Shown: positions 8,006 through 17,385 of the stretch, in pieces
Layout of the letters: each line of letters opens with the position of its first letter
How positions within the stretch are numbered: the first letter of the stretch is position 1
NCBI RefSeq assembly: GCF_019056515.1
Contig: NZ_CP064873.1
Coordinates: forward strand, 2,604,001-2,668,000
Direction: 5' to 3'
DNA length: 64,000 bases
Source: Microbacterium paraoxydans
GTDB taxonomy: Bacteria; Actinomycetota; Actinomycetes; Actinomycetales; Microbacteriaceae
The notes under the pieces: generated by a model
What the model saw: the letters and a program-made list of their open reading frames with translations, nothing else
Database searches by the model: none
What the model was told of the DNA's origin: nothing
Translations under genes and position numbers: made by a program

Positions 8006-8437
8006 TCAGCCCTCGACCGTGATGCCCATGGAACGGGCGGTGCCGGCGATGATCTTCGAGGCGGCCTCGATGTCGTTCGCGTTCAGGTCGGCCTGCTTCT
8101 GCTCGGCGATCTGACGGACCTGGTCCTTGGTGATCTTGCCGACCTTGACGGTGTGCGGGGTGGCCGAAGCCTTCTGCACGCCGGCGGCCTTCTTGATGAG
8201 CTCCGCCGCGGGCGGGGTCTTCAGGACGAAGGTGAAGCTGCGGTCCTCGTAGACGGTGATCTCGACGGGGATGACGTTGCCGCGCTGCGACTCGGTCGCG
8301 GCGTTGTACGCCTTGCAGAACTCCATGATGTTGACGCCATGCTGACCGAGCGCGGGGCCGATCGGCGGCGCCGGGTTGGCGGCACCGGCGTTGATCTGAA
8401 GCTTGATCAGGCCGGTCACCTTCTTCTTCGGTGCCAT
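8006..8437 (-). CDS. rplK: 50S ribosomal protein L11
   Basis: This 143-residue protein is L11, which binds the GTPase-associated centre of 23S rRNA. The N-terminal proline-rich segment [20 protein letters not shown] (about 22-41) and the RNA-binding C-terminal domain are complete. The ATG at 8437 has GGAAAGGA upstream. It heads the rplK-rplA operon. A nusG terminator and a family-1 repeat separate it from nusG, so it is probably expressed from its own promoter. Confidence 0.98.
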
Positions 8438-8560
8438 TCTCTTTCCTTTCCTCGAGGCGGATGCGAGCATCCGCTTCTCCCACGGCTCCGGCCTCTCCGG
8501 CCCGTGGTCGTCTCTGTGCACGCCGAAGCGGCACACAAACCACGTAAGTCTACCTGATCA
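8438..8560 (-). promoter_or_regulatory. rplK promoter and structured leader
   Basis: The sequence between the family-1 element and rplK is non-coding. Read on the minus strand, TAGACT at 8547-8552 is a plausible -10 box. The leader then holds two hairpins, CCACGG...CCGTGG and GCGGATG...CATCCGC (about 8457-8475), before the ribosome-binding site. They could be the L1 target or a processing site; this is inference from position. Confidence 0.45.
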
Positions 8561-8573
8561 CTCCCCCACTCGC

Positions 8574-8649
8574 GAGCCGGCCCCTTGTGTGCGAGCCGGC
8601 CCTCTGCGCGCATCCTCAAAGGGCCGGGAGACACGAAAGGGGGTGGGTC
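8574..8649. repeat. Family-1 palindromic intergenic element, copy 3 (degenerate)
   Basis: This copy keeps the geometry exactly although the sequence has drifted. Its units are CCCCTTGTG (8581-8589), CCCTCTGCG (8600-8608), CTCAAAGGG (8615-8623) and CGAAAGGGG (8634-8642), spaced 19, 15 and 19 bp. The left end is GAGCCG instead of GACCCA, and the right end is the standard TGGGTC. It lies between the nusG terminator and the rplK promoter. Confidence 0.78.
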
Positions 8650-8660
8650 GGGGGAAAGAA

Positions 8661-8689
8661 AACGGCCGCCCCGGAAGAGGGCGGCCGTT
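8661..8689 (-). terminator. nusG intrinsic terminator
   Basis: Arms AACGGCCGCC and GGCGGCCGTT form a strong hairpin 12 bases after the nusG stop. On the minus strand it is followed by TTTTCTTTCC, making it a convincing Rho-independent terminator. It separates secE-nusG from rplK-rplA. Confidence 0.88.
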
Positions 8690-8701
8690 CTCGTGACAGT
8701 G

Positions 8702-9736
8702 TCAGATCATCTTGGTGACCTGGTCGAACGACAGCTCGACCGGGGTCTCGCGCTCGAAGAGCGAGACGAGGACCGTGAGCTTGCCGCTCTCCGGCTTGAT
8801 CTCGCTGATCGAACCGGGAAGACCCGCGAACGAGCCCTCCTTGATCGTGATGGTCTCGCCGACCTCGAAGTCGACCTCGGCGGGAAGCGGACGGGCGACG
8901 GCGACGCCGCCCTTGGCCGCGATGTTCTTGGCGGTCGGGACGTCCTTGACCTCGACGAGGGACTTCAGCATGTTGAAGGCCTCTTCGAAGCGCAGCGGCG
9001 TCGGGTTGTGGGCGTTGCCCACGAAGCCGGTGACGCCGGGGGTGTGCCGCACGACCGACCAGGTGTCTTCCGTCAGCTCCATGCGCACCAGCACGTAGCC
9101 GGGGATGCGCACGCGGGTGACCATCTTGCGCTGGCCGTTCTTGATCTCGACGACGTCCTCCATCGGGACCTCGACCTGGTAGATCTCGTCCTCGACCTCG
9201 AGCGTCGACTTGCGCTGCTCGATGTTCGCCTTGACCTTGCGCTCGAAGCCGGCGTACGAGTGGATGACGTACCACTTGCCGGGGAGCATGCGCAGGTCCA
9301 TGCGGAAGGCCTCGTACGGGTCTTCCTCGGACGCCGACTCGTCCTCGTCGGACTCGGCGGCGGGACGGTCGTCTTCGCCGTTCACGTCGGGCCCCTCGTA
9401 CGGGGTGACCTCGTCGGCCGCCTCGGCCTCCTGCTCCGCGACCTCTTCGGCCACGGAATCGTTGAGGACCTCGGCGGCGGCTTCGGACTCCGCGGCCTCG
9501 TCCAGGTTCAGAGCGTCGTTCACGATGGCGTCCGCCTCCGGGTCGTCGATGTCGATGTCGATGTCTTCCGTCTCCTGCTCGCCGTCCTCGTCCTCGACGT
9601 GGACCGCGACGTGCTCGGCAGAGGTGACCGAGAGCTCCTCCGCGGCGAGCACGTTGCCCTCCTGGGCCTCGTCCTCCTCGCTGGACTGCTCTGCGGCGGT
9701 CGCCCAGTCGGCGTCGTCGGAATATCGTTCAGACAC
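8702..9736 (-). CDS. nusG: Transcription termination/antitermination factor NusG
   Basis: This 344-residue protein couples RNA polymerase to Rho or the ribosome. The NGN domain starts at about residue 152 ([22 protein letters not shown]) and contains [11 protein letters not shown] and [14 protein letters not shown]-terminal KOW domain follows ([21 protein letters not shown]). The first 150 residues are an acidic, probably disordered extension rich in Glu, Asp and Ala with a DIDIDIDD run; such extensions are usual in actinobacterial NusG but this one is long. The GTG start at 9736 is the standard position after secE. Confidence 0.97.
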   Translation of the reverse strand: MSERYSDDADWATAAEQSSEEDEAQEGNVLAAEELSVTSAEHVAVHVEDEDGEQETEDIDIDIDDPEADAIVNDALNLDEAAESEAAAEVLNDSVAEEVAEQEAEAADEVTPYEGPDVNGEDDRPAAESDEDESASEEDPYEAFRMDLRMLPGKWYVIHSYAGFERKVKANIEQRKSTLEVEDEIYQVEVPMEDVVEIKNGQRKMVTRVRIPGYVLVRMELTEDTWSVVRHTPGVTGFVGNAHNPTPLRFEEAFNMLKSLVEVKDVPTAKNIAAKGGVAVARPLPAEVDFEVGETITIKEGSFAGLPGSISEIKPESGKLTVLVSLFERETPVELSFDQVTKMI

Positions 9737-9778
9737 GTTGCTTCTTCTCCATAGCTGCGGCGGTCGCCGCGGGGGTCA

Positions 9779-10051
9779 TCAGCCAGGGATTCCGAACACG
9801 TAGTGCGTCAGGAGCCCGAAGACGTAGTCGAGACCGTAGACGATGCCCATGACGATCAGGACGAAGACGAGCACCACACCCGTGAACTTGAAAAGCTCCT
9901 TGCGGGTCGGGGTGACGACCTTGCGCAGTTCGGCGATGACCTGGCGGATGAACAGGGCGATGCCCCCGAAGAACCGGGAGAAGGGGTTGCCCTTCTTCTG
10001 GCGCGTGGCGCCGGCCGCGACGACGTCGCCGCGCGGTTCGTCCTGATCCAT
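9779..10051 (-). CDS. secE: Preprotein translocase subunit SecE
   Basis: This 90-residue protein is the single-span SecE of gram-positive bacteria. It clamps SecY in the membrane translocase. The amphipathic helix VIAELRKVVTPTRKELFKFT (about 38-57) and the following membrane helix (about 58-80) are the family signature. It lies between tRNA-Trp and nusG, the standard arrangement. Confidence 0.97.
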   Translation of the reverse strand: MDQDEPRGDVVAAGATRQKKGNPFSRFFGGIALFIRQVIAELRKVVTPTRKELFKFTGVVLVFVLIVMGIVYGLDYVFGLLTHYVFGIPG

Positions 10052-10090
10052 CCTGAATGTACCTTTCGTGTGTCAGCGTGCGCTGACGCG

Positions 10091-10163
<73 letters not shown>

Positions 10164-10355
10164 AGAGACCCGGAGGTCTCGGGGATGCCCTCCCCACCCT
10201 GTCACCGGCCGACGTCGTAGACGCCAGGCACGGCGAAAGAATGCAGAGAACAACTGCTCACCAAGCATACGGCATCGATCCGGTGGTGCCGAACAGGAAG
10301 CGGAACCGGCGTTGTTGCTAGGCTCGGCGGGCGGACGAAGCAGGAAGGGACGCAT

Positions 10356-12176
10356 GTGAGTGGGGATGTGCAGCAGTTCCAGGTGGACCTGCGCGGAGTC
10401 GTCGATCTGCTCAGCCGGCACATCTACTCCAGTCCCCGGGTCTATCTGCGGGAACTGCTCCAGAACGCGAGGGACGCGATCGCCGCGCGCCGTGAGGTCG
10501 ACGGCGGCGGCAGCCGCATCCGGATCACGCCGCTGACCGCGCAGTCGGGCGAGCTCGTGCTCCGCGACGACGGCGTGGGATTGACCGCCGCCGAGGTCGC
10601 CGATCTGCTCGCGACCGTCGGGCGCAGCTCCAAGCGGGACATCTTCGACCTCCCCCGGAGCGACTTCCTCGGCCAGTTCGGCATCGGGCTGCTGAGCTGC
10701 TTCATGGTCGCCGACACCATCGTCATCCGCTCCCGCAGCGCCAGAGGCGGCTCCGCGGTGGAGTGGACGGGCAGCGCGGACGGCACCTTCCGCGTCACGG
10801 AGATCGATGACGACCTCCCGATCGGCACCAGCGTGCACCTCGTGCCGCGCTTCGACGCCGACGAGCTGCTGCGGCCGGCGGCCGTGCACGACCTCGCGAC
10901 CACCTTCGGGGAGTTCCTGCCGGTGCGGGTGACCATCGACGCGCCCGGCGGGGACATCGATGTGACGCGCGAGCCTCCCTTCCTCGACCCCGCCGCCGAT
11001 GTCGAGGCGGCCGTGCAGTACGGTCGTGACCTGCTCGGGGCCGCCCCGCTGGACGTGATCCCGCTGAGCGAGCCGGCGACCGGGACGCAGGGCCTGGCGT
11101 ACGTCCTGCCCTTCGCTCCTCCGCCCGGCGCCCGGCAGGCGACCCGCATGTACCTGGGGCGTATGCTGCTGTCTGAGCGCGTCGACGACGTGCTGCCCGA
11201 CTGGGCCTTCTTCGTGCGCGCCGTCGTCGACTCCACCGGCCTCGCGCCGACCGCGAGCCGCGAGTCCCTCGTCGAGGACACGGCCCTGGAGCACGTCCGG
11301 GAGCAGCTCGGCGCCGGGATCCGCCGCTGGGTGCTCGAGCTCGGGCTGCGCGAACCGCATCGCCTCGCCCAGTTCGTCGCCGTGCACGAGGTCGGACTCA
11401 AGTCGCTGGTGCGTCATGACGAGGAGCTCGCGCGCTTCATCACGCGCTGGCTCACCGTGGAGACCACGCATGGCACGCTGCGGATCGGCGAGCTCGTGGA
11501 ACGGTACCCGCACGTGCGCTACGCCCAGACGGTCGACGAGTTCCGCCAGGTGGCGGGCATCTCGCCCTCGGACGAGGTGCTCGTCAACGGCGGCTACCTC
11601 TACGACGCGGACCTGATCCGCCTGCTCCCCGACCTCTACCCGCACGTCACGGTGGAGAAGGTCGACGTGACCGGGGAGCTCGATCGCCTCGACCCGCCGC
11701 CGCTCGACGACCGGGACATCGCGATGGCGCTGGAGTCCCGCGCCGGCGCCGTGCTCGCCGCCTCCGACTGCGCCGTCGTCGTCAGGGCGATCGATCGCCC
11801 CGAGCTGACCGGACTCTACGTCGCGGATCCCGAGGTCCTGCGCACGATCGACCGCGGGCGCACCAAGGGCATCGCGAGCACGCTCTGGGGCGGGGTGCTC
11901 GACCGGATCGATCAGACGCTCTCCTCCGCACGGGACGACGACCTCACGGCGCGACTGTGCCTGAACTGGTCGAACCGCGTCGTCCGCGCCCTCGTCCGCG
12001 TCGACGACGACGCCGTGTTCGCGCGCACGGTCCAGCTGCTCTACATCCAGGCGCTCCTCGCGGGACACCACCCGCTCTCGGACGCCGACCGGGCCCTCAT
12101 GACCAGCGCCCTGTCCGACCTCGTCTCGCTCTCCGCCGGCATCGAGGGGGACACGCTCCCCTTCGACGCGCGCTGA
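10356..12176 (+). CDS. Hsp90-family (HtpG-like) ATPase
   Basis: This 606-residue protein is a divergent HtpG relative. The GHKL ATP site is intact: YLRELLQNARDAI (about 30-42, with Glu33, Asn37 and Asp40), DDGVGL (71-76) and GQFGIG (106-111), followed by LSCFMVAD. The middle-domain TASRESLVED corresponds to the catalytic-loop region of HtpG. The C-terminal third is less similar to HtpG. The GTG start at 10356 has AGGAAGGGA upstream; the overlapping ATG is followed at once by a stop. A TPR-like gene follows after 28 bp, so the pair is probably co-transcribed. It may be a specialised chaperone and not the housekeeping HtpG. Confidence 0.85.
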   Translation: MSGDVQQFQVDLRGVVDLLSRHIYSSPRVYLRELLQNARDAIAARREVDGGGSRIRITPLTAQSGELVLRDDGVGLTAAEVADLLATVGRSSKRDIFDLPRSDFLGQFGIGLLSCFMVADTIVIRSRSARGGSAVEWTGSADGTFRVTEIDDDLPIGTSVHLVPRFDADELLRPAAVHDLATTFGEFLPVRVTIDAPGGDIDVTREPPFLDPAADVEAAVQYGRDLLGAAPLDVIPLSEPATGTQGLAYVLPFAPPPGARQATRMYLGRMLLSERVDDVLPDWAFFVRAVVDSTGLAPTASRESLVEDTALEHVREQLGAGIRRWVLELGLREPHRLAQFVAVHEVGLKSLVRHDEELARFITRWLTVETTHGTLRIGELVERYPHVRYAQTVDEFRQVAGISPSDEVLVNGGYLYDADLIRLLPDLYPHVTVEKVDVTGELDRLDPPPLDDRDIAMALESRAGAVLAASDCAVVVRAIDRPELTGLYVADPEVLRTIDRGRTKGIASTLWGGVLDRIDQTLSSARDDDLTARLCLNWSNRVVRALVRVDDDAVFARTVQLLYIQALLAGHHPLSDADRALMTSALSDLVSLSAGIEGDTLPFDAR

Positions 12177-12204
12177 CACCCCCGACTACCCGAAAGGGCC
12201 TTCC

Positions 12205-14997
12205 ATGGCACGTCCGAAGAAGCGCTTCCAGCAGCTCATCGAGGAGATCGACCGCACCCCGTGGGGTCCGGCGGAGCAGGCCCTCGTGGCGGAGGCCGTC
12301 GCGCTGGCCATCGAGATCGGCGACGAACGGCTGGAGTACGAGGCCCGCATGCGCCAGACCGCCTCGGCGAACATGGTCGGGGCCACCGACGTCATGCTCA
12401 ACTCGTTCGCCTGGTGCCTCGCGCATCACGACGCCGACCCGCAGCGGTTCCCCGCCGACCTCGACAACGGCGGGGCCGACCTCATGTGGCAGTTCAAGTG
12501 GATGGCGTCATCCCTGCGCTCCTCCCCCGCCTTCTCGCAGGAGCAGATCGCCGCGGTGCTCGATGACATGGAGGCGCACTACCGCGCCGCAGGTCTCGGC
12601 CTCAGCGGCGTGCTGACCGCACGTTTCGAGGACGCCTGGGACGCGGGCCGGTTCGACGCCGCCGAAGCCCTGCGCGTGCAGCTCGAGGCCACGCCGCGCG
12701 ACGAGCACAGCCACTGCGACGCGTGCAGCCGCAGCCAGTTCGCAGGATTCTTCGCGGAGACCGATCGCGACGCCGAGGCCATCCGCCTCGTCGAGGAGAT
12801 GATCGAAGGCGGCTTCTCCTGCGGCGAGGAGCCGGAGCATGCGCTCTCCCGCGTCCTCCTCCCGTACCTCCGCGCCGGCCGCACGGAGGAGGCGAAGACC
12901 GCGCACCTGCGCAGCTACCGCCTGGCGAAGGACAACCCGGACAACCTGCGCATCGTGGCCAACAACATCGTGTTCGCCGCGATCACCGGCAACGAGGCGC
13001 GGGCGCTGGCCCTGATCGAGAAGCACATCGCGTGGCTGGCCCACGATGGCCTCAACGTCGACGCGCACTTCGCCGCCCTCACCGCCTTCGCGGTCGCTCT
13101 CGACCGCGTCACCGCTGCCGGACACGGCGACACCCCGGTCCGCGGCGCCGACGCCCCGGCGCTCGTGCCGCTGCTGGGCACGCACGACGGCCCGTGGAGC
13201 GCCGCCGAGCTCGCCGCGACCGCCTGGTCGACGGCCGAGCGCATCGGCGCACAGTTCGACGAGCGGGACGGCACCGACGGCCACGCCCGCAGCCTCGCCC
13301 GGATGCGCGCTCTCGCCGACGAGAGCTACGACGTCCCGATCCGCTCCGACGCGTTCGTCGCCCCCGCGCCGGCCACGACCCCGACCGACCCGGACGGCTG
13401 GTTCGAGCGGGCGATGCAGCTCGCGCAGTTCGGCGCCGAGCAGGAGACCCTCGCCGCGCTCCCGCACGCCCTGGAAGTCGACGACGCCGCCAAGCGCGCG
13501 CAGCTCCTGTCGATGCACCTCGGCATCCTCGTCGCACTCGATCGCGTGGACGAGGCCGAGCGGCTCCTCCCCGAGCGGATCGCCGCGCTGCGGGCCGCCG
13601 GGAACGACGCGCAGGCCGACCTCGAGGAGCGGCTCGGACTGGCGACCTTCGGCCTGCACACCGACGAGACCATGGCGGCGCTCGAAGAGGAGCTGGCCCA
13701 AGCCGACCGTCTTCCCGCGTGGTCGCGCGGTGACCTGGCGATCAGCCGCGCGTCGCTGCACCTCCGGGCGGAGGAGCCGGACGCGGCGCTGGACCTCGCC
13801 GAGCTCGCCGCGCGCTCGTTCGCGGAGGCCGAGGACACCCGGCTGTCCAACACCACGACCCTCGTGGCGATCGGCGCCGTGCTGAGCAAGGGCGACCTCG
13901 AAGCCGGTCGCACGCTCCTCGACCGCTTCCTCTCCCAGGAGGACGTGTCCGCCGGACACCGGGCCCATGCGCTGCAGACCCGGGCCCGCGTGCGCGGCGG
14001 CACGGGTGCGTACCAGGACGGGGCCGTCGACGCCGACGAGGTGTGCCGGCTGCTCGCCGAACTCGGCGCCACCCGCGCTCTCGCCGAGGCCCATGTACTC
14101 GCGGGCGCGCTCTGGGAGGACGCCGAGGAGCCCGAGAAGGCCGTCGCCCGCTACCGTCTGGCCGCTCGGCTGCAGGATGACAGCGATCGCACCGGCGTCG
14201 ACTTCCGGCTGGCCAGGGCGATGCTCCGCGCGGGAGACGCCGAGGAGGCAGCCGAGCTCTTCGGCGACGTGCTCCAGCGCGAGGAGAACGCCGAGACCCC
14301 TGCGGGTTCGCGCGCCATGACCGCCTCCCTCCTGGCGAGGTCGCTCGCCGAGTCCGGAGAGTACGGACAGGCGGTCGGCGCGCACGGCTACGCGGCCGAG
14401 CTGTTCGGACAGGCGGAGGCCCACGCCGACCAGGCCATGGCCATGACGGAGCAGGCGAAGATCCTCGCCCGCTTCGAGGAGCACGACGACGCGGTGCGGC
14501 TGCTGGAGGGCGCTGCAGACATCGTGCGGCGTGCCCCCGAGGCCGTCGGCGCGCTGTCCGAGGTGCTGCACAGCCTCGGCCAGGCCTATGCAGGCCGGGG
14601 TGACGAGCGCGCCTTCCCCCTCTTCGACGAGGTCGCGGCACTCGCCCAGGAGCACGAAGCCGGCTGGCTGCTCGCCGACGTGACCGACTCCCGCGGCCGC
14701 GCGCTGGCCCAGCTGGGCCGGATCGACGAGGCCGTCGCCGCTGCTCTCACCGCCGCCGACGGCTTCGCCGCGCTGGGCGATCAGGGCGCCGCCGGAAGCT
14801 CGGAACTGTTCGCGGGCCGGGTGCTCGCGGGGAACGACCGCCCGGCCGATGCCGTGCCGGTGTACCGGAGCGCCCTGGAGCATGCCGAGGGCTTCCCGCC
14901 GCTGCGTCAGGTCGCGGCGCTGGAGCTCGGCGACGTGCTGGAGGCGCTGGGGCGGCACGCCGAGGCCGCAGAGGTCAGGGCTCTCGTCGAGAGCTGA
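12205..14997 (+). CDS. Large TPR-like solenoid protein paired with Hsp90
   Basis: This 930-residue soluble protein has no signal peptide or membrane segment. It is almost entirely Ala/Glu/Leu-rich helical hairpins of TPR type, clearest from about residue 390 to the end (for example EEPEKAVARYRLAARLQ, LAQLGRIDEAVAAALTAADGFAALG, GRHAEAAEVRALVES). The N-terminal 250 residues are a distinct region with a CDAC pair near 173-176 (HSHCDACSRSQFAGFF) that could bind metal. I do not recognise a catalytic domain. Its position directly behind an Hsp90-type gene suggests a partner or client-recognition role, by analogy with eukaryotic TPR co-chaperones. That is inference. Confidence 0.75.
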   Translation: MARPKKRFQQLIEEIDRTPWGPAEQALVAEAVALAIEIGDERLEYEARMRQTASANMVGATDVMLNSFAWCLAHHDADPQRFPADLDNGGADLMWQFKWMASSLRSSPAFSQEQIAAVLDDMEAHYRAAGLGLSGVLTARFEDAWDAGRFDAAEALRVQLEATPRDEHSHCDACSRSQFAGFFAETDRDAEAIRLVEEMIEGGFSCGEEPEHALSRVLLPYLRAGRTEEAKTAHLRSYRLAKDNPDNLRIVANNIVFAAITGNEARALALIEKHIAWLAHDGLNVDAHFAALTAFAVALDRVTAAGHGDTPVRGADAPALVPLLGTHDGPWSAAELAATAWSTAERIGAQFDERDGTDGHARSLARMRALADESYDVPIRSDAFVAPAPATTPTDPDGWFERAMQLAQFGAEQETLAALPHALEVDDAAKRAQLLSMHLGILVALDRVDEAERLLPERIAALRAAGNDAQADLEERLGLATFGLHTDETMAALEEELAQADRLPAWSRGDLAISRASLHLRAEEPDAALDLAELAARSFAEAEDTRLSNTTTLVAIGAVLSKGDLEAGRTLLDRFLSQEDVSAGHRAHALQTRARVRGGTGAYQDGAVDADEVCRLLAELGATRALAEAHVLAGALWEDAEEPEKAVARYRLAARLQDDSDRTGVDFRLARAMLRAGDAEEAAELFGDVLQREENAETPAGSRAMTASLLARSLAESGEYGQAVGAHGYAAELFGQAEAHADQAMAMTEQAKILARFEEHDDAVRLLEGAADIVRRAPEAVGALSEVLHSLGQAYAGRGDERAFPLFDEVAALAQEHEAGWLLADVTDSRGRALAQLGRIDEAVAAALTAADGFAALGDQGAAGSSELFAGRVLAGNDRPADAVPVYRSALEHAEGFPPLRQVAALELGDVLEALGRHAEAAEVRALVES

Positions 14998-15006
14998 CGC
15001 GACACC

Positions 15007-15035
15007 GGCGCGGGATCCGGAGGGGATCCCGCGCC
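15007..15035. terminator. Shared hairpin between the TPR gene and poxB
   Basis: Arms GGCGCGGGATCC and GGATCCCGCGCC with a 5-base loop lie between the convergent stops at 14997 and 15061. The stem is perfect and symmetric, so it could terminate transcription from both sides. There is no clear T-run. Confidence 0.75.
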
Positions 15036-15060
15036 GATGCGGATGCGGCGGAGGGCCGTG

Positions 15061-16785
15061 TTAGAAGAGCTGACGCCAGTTCGCCCGCGCGAGGTCGAGC
15101 AGTTCGTCTCCGCGACCCGACATGACCGTGCGGATCGCGTAGAGCGCGAAGCCCTTGACCTGCGCGGCCTCGATCGCGGGCGGCATGGACAGCTCCTGCC
15201 GCTCGGTCACGACGTCGAGCAGCGCGGGACCGTCGTGCGCGAGGACCTCGCGGACCGCCTCCGGCAGATCTTCGCTGCGCTCCACACGACGGGCGAAGAT
15301 CCCCATGGCCTCGGCGATCGCGGCGAAGCTGGGGTTGTCCAGCCCGGTGCCGTAGGTGACGAAGCCGGCGGCCTTCATCTCCAGCTCCACGAAGTTCAGC
15401 GACGAGTTGTTCACCACGATCGTCTTGACCGGGAGCCCATTCTGGGTGAGCGTGAGCAGCTCGCCGAGCATCATCGCGAGACCGCCGTCGCCGGCGAGCG
15501 CCACGACCTGACGGTCCGGATGCGCGACCTGCGCGCCGATCCCGTGCATCAGGGCGTTCGCCATCGAGCCGTGCGTGAACGATCCGATCAGCCGGCGCCC
15601 CTCGGTCATGGACAGGTAGCGCGCGGCCCAGACGGTCGGCGACCCCACGTCGGCGGTGAAGATCGCATCGTCGGCGGCGTACTCGTCGAGCAGTCGGGCG
15701 AGGTACTGCGGGTGGATGGGGCGCGTGCCCTTGGCCGGCACCGCGAGCTCGTCGAGCTTCTTCCGCGTCTTCCGGTAGTGGGCGACGGCGTCGTCGAGGT
15801 GGCCGCGGTCGTCCTTCCGCGCGAGGCGAGGCAGCAGCGCTTCGGCGGTGGCCTTCACGTCACCGACGAGACCGAGGTCGAGCGGGTGGCGCTTGCCGAG
15901 CTGGGACCCGCGGATGTCGACCTGGATGGTGGTCGCGTGATCCGGGTAGAACTGCTCGTACGGGAAGTCGCTGCCGAGGACGAGGAGCGTGTCGGCCGCC
16001 TCCATGGCGCGGTAGCCGGACGCGAAGCCGAGCAGTCCCGTCATGCCGACGTCGAAGGGGTTGTCGTACTCGATGAACTCCTTGCCGCGCAGCGCGTGGA
16101 CGATGGGGGCACCGAGCGCGTCGGCGAGCGCGATCACCTCGTCGTGCGCCCCCTCGACGCCGGCCCCGGCGAGGATGGTGACCTTCTTGGCCGCGTTCAG
16201 CATGGTCGCTGCCTTCTCCAGCTCCGGGCCGCTGGGCTGGATCAGCGGGCGGGTGCGCTCGATCACCACGGCGCGGTCGTCCGCGATCTCGGACAGCGCC
16301 ACGTCGCCGGGGATCACGAGGACGGCGACGCCGCGCTGCTCGATGGCCGCGCGCATCGCGATCTCCATCAGCCGCGGCATCTGCGACGGGTCAGCGACGT
16401 ATTCGACGTACACGCTGCACTCGCGGAACAGCTCCTGCGGGTGCGTCTCCTGGAAGTACCCGGTACCGATCTCGACGGTCGGGATGTGCGCGGCGATGGC
16501 GAGCACCGGCACGCGAGAGCGCTGCGCGTCGTACAGGCCGTTGATGAGGTGCAGGTTGCCGGGGCCGCACGAGCCCGCCACGACGGCGAGGTCTCCGGTG
16601 GTGCCGGCGTCGGCCGCGGCGGCGAAGGCGGCGGACTCCTCGTGGCGCACGTGCACCCAGCGGATCCGGCCGTCCTTGCGGAGGGCGTCCGTGAGACCGT
16701 TCAGGGAGTCGCCCGGGATGCCGTAGACCCGGTCGACTCCGTTGGCGTTCAGAGTCTTGACGATGTTCTCAGCGACGTTGGCCAT
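15061..16785 (-). CDS. poxB: Pyruvate dehydrogenase (quinone)/pyruvate oxidase, PoxB type
   Basis: This 574-residue thiamine-diphosphate enzyme matches PoxB in length and order: PYR domain with the catalytic Glu50 (VRHEES), a central FAD-binding domain, and a PP domain with GDGGLAMMLGELLTLTQ...VVNN for thiamine diphosphate and Mg. PoxB oxidises pyruvate to acetate and CO2 and passes electrons to menaquinone at the membrane. The C-terminal helix ending ANWRQLF could be the membrane-binding tail. Acetolactate synthase is the main alternative, but the sequence pattern and the single-gene context favour PoxB. Acetate formed here would feed the aceA/aceB genes further right. Confidence 0.88.
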   Translation of the reverse strand: MANVAENIVKTLNANGVDRVYGIPGDSLNGLTDALRKDGRIRWVHVRHEESAAFAAAADAGTTGDLAVVAGSCGPGNLHLINGLYDAQRSRVPVLAIAAHIPTVEIGTGYFQETHPQELFRECSVYVEYVADPSQMPRLMEIAMRAAIEQRGVAVLVIPGDVALSEIADDRAVVIERTRPLIQPSGPELEKAATMLNAAKKVTILAGAGVEGAHDEVIALADALGAPIVHALRGKEFIEYDNPFDVGMTGLLGFASGYRAMEAADTLLVLGSDFPYEQFYPDHATTIQVDIRGSQLGKRHPLDLGLVGDVKATAEALLPRLARKDDRGHLDDAVAHYRKTRKKLDELAVPAKGTRPIHPQYLARLLDEYAADDAIFTADVGSPTVWAARYLSMTEGRRLIGSFTHGSMANALMHGIGAQVAHPDRQVVALAGDGGLAMMLGELLTLTQNGLPVKTIVVNNSSLNFVELEMKAAGFVTYGTGLDNPSFAAIAEAMGIFARRVERSEDLPEAVREVLAHDGPALLDVVTERQELSMPPAIEAAQVKGFALYAIRTVMSGRGDELLDLARANWRQLF

Positions 16786-16825
16786 ACCCCGACCCTACGC
16801 CCGCCGAGGCCTCCCCGGGCCGGGC

Positions 16826-17263
16826 TCAGTACTCCTGCGGACCGTCCCGGTCGGGCTCGGGATCGCGCTGGAACGCGCGGCCGGACACCGATGCCGGGGC
16901 GATGCGCACGTACACCCGCTTGTCGGTCGGGATCCACGGGCGCAGACCCGCCGCCTCCGCCCGCTCGATGTCGGCGTCGGTCTCCAGTGCCTCGGCACGC
17001 CCGCGCACGATGACGCTCCACGCCGCAGTGTCGGTGTGGTCGTCGACCTCGAAGAGCACGTCGGCGTTGACCGTCAGCTCGAACAGCTTGCTCCCGGGGG
17101 CCGTGCGGAACAGGAGTCCTTCGCCGTCGACGGCGTAGTTCACGGGGAAGATGTCGATGGTCTCGCCGACCCTGGTGACGAGCCGCCCGAGCTCCTGGCT
17201 GCGCAGGTGCTCCCAGCTCTGCTCCGCGGTGAGGGACTGGACCGGATCCGTGTGCGCGCTCAT
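16826..17263 (-). CDS. Pyridoxamine 5'-phosphate oxidase-like (FMN split-barrel) protein
   Basis: This 145-residue protein resembles the split-barrel flavin/F420-binding family: LGRLVTRVGETIDIFPVNYAVDGEGLLFRTAPGSKL is the usual first half, with the strand-and-loop that holds the cofactor phosphate. Members reduce varied substrates using FMN or F420, and the true substrate cannot be read from sequence. The ATG at 17263 is used. It stands alone between poxB and a family-1 repeat. Confidence 0.75.
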   Translation of the reverse strand: MSAHTDPVQSLTAEQSWEHLRSQELGRLVTRVGETIDIFPVNYAVDGEGLLFRTAPGSKLFELTVNADVLFEVDDHTDTAAWSVIVRGRAEALETDADIERAEAAGLRPWIPTDKRVYVRIAPASVSGRAFQRDPEPDRDGPQEY

Positions 17264-17304
17264 GCCGCCATTGTGCCTCGTCCGTCTTCGACGCGCACCC
17301 CGTC

Positions 17305-17380
17305 GACCCGGCCCCTCTCGTGCGAGCGGCCCCCTTGCGTGCGCACGCAAGGGGGCCGCTCGGCCGCAAGGGGGTGGGTC
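17305..17380. repeat. Family-1 palindromic intergenic element, copy 4 (near-perfect)
   Basis: This is the cleanest family-1 copy. Units are CCCCTCTCG (17312-17320), CCCCTTGCG (17331-17339), and CGCAAGGGG at 17346-17354 and 17365-17373, spaced 19, 15 and 19 bp. The centre, 17323-17362, is a perfect 40-bp palindrome. The ends read GTCGACCCG and TGGGTCGAC. The element begins 5 bp beyond the stop of the aldehyde dehydrogenase gene at 17386, reading leftward. Confidence 0.92.
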
Positions 17381-17385
17381 GACGG

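Noticed and set aside
12508-14958. 816-codon open frame antisense to the TPR-like gene
   Set aside because: It is a shadow of the codon bias of the 930-residue gene; composition is unlike a real protein.
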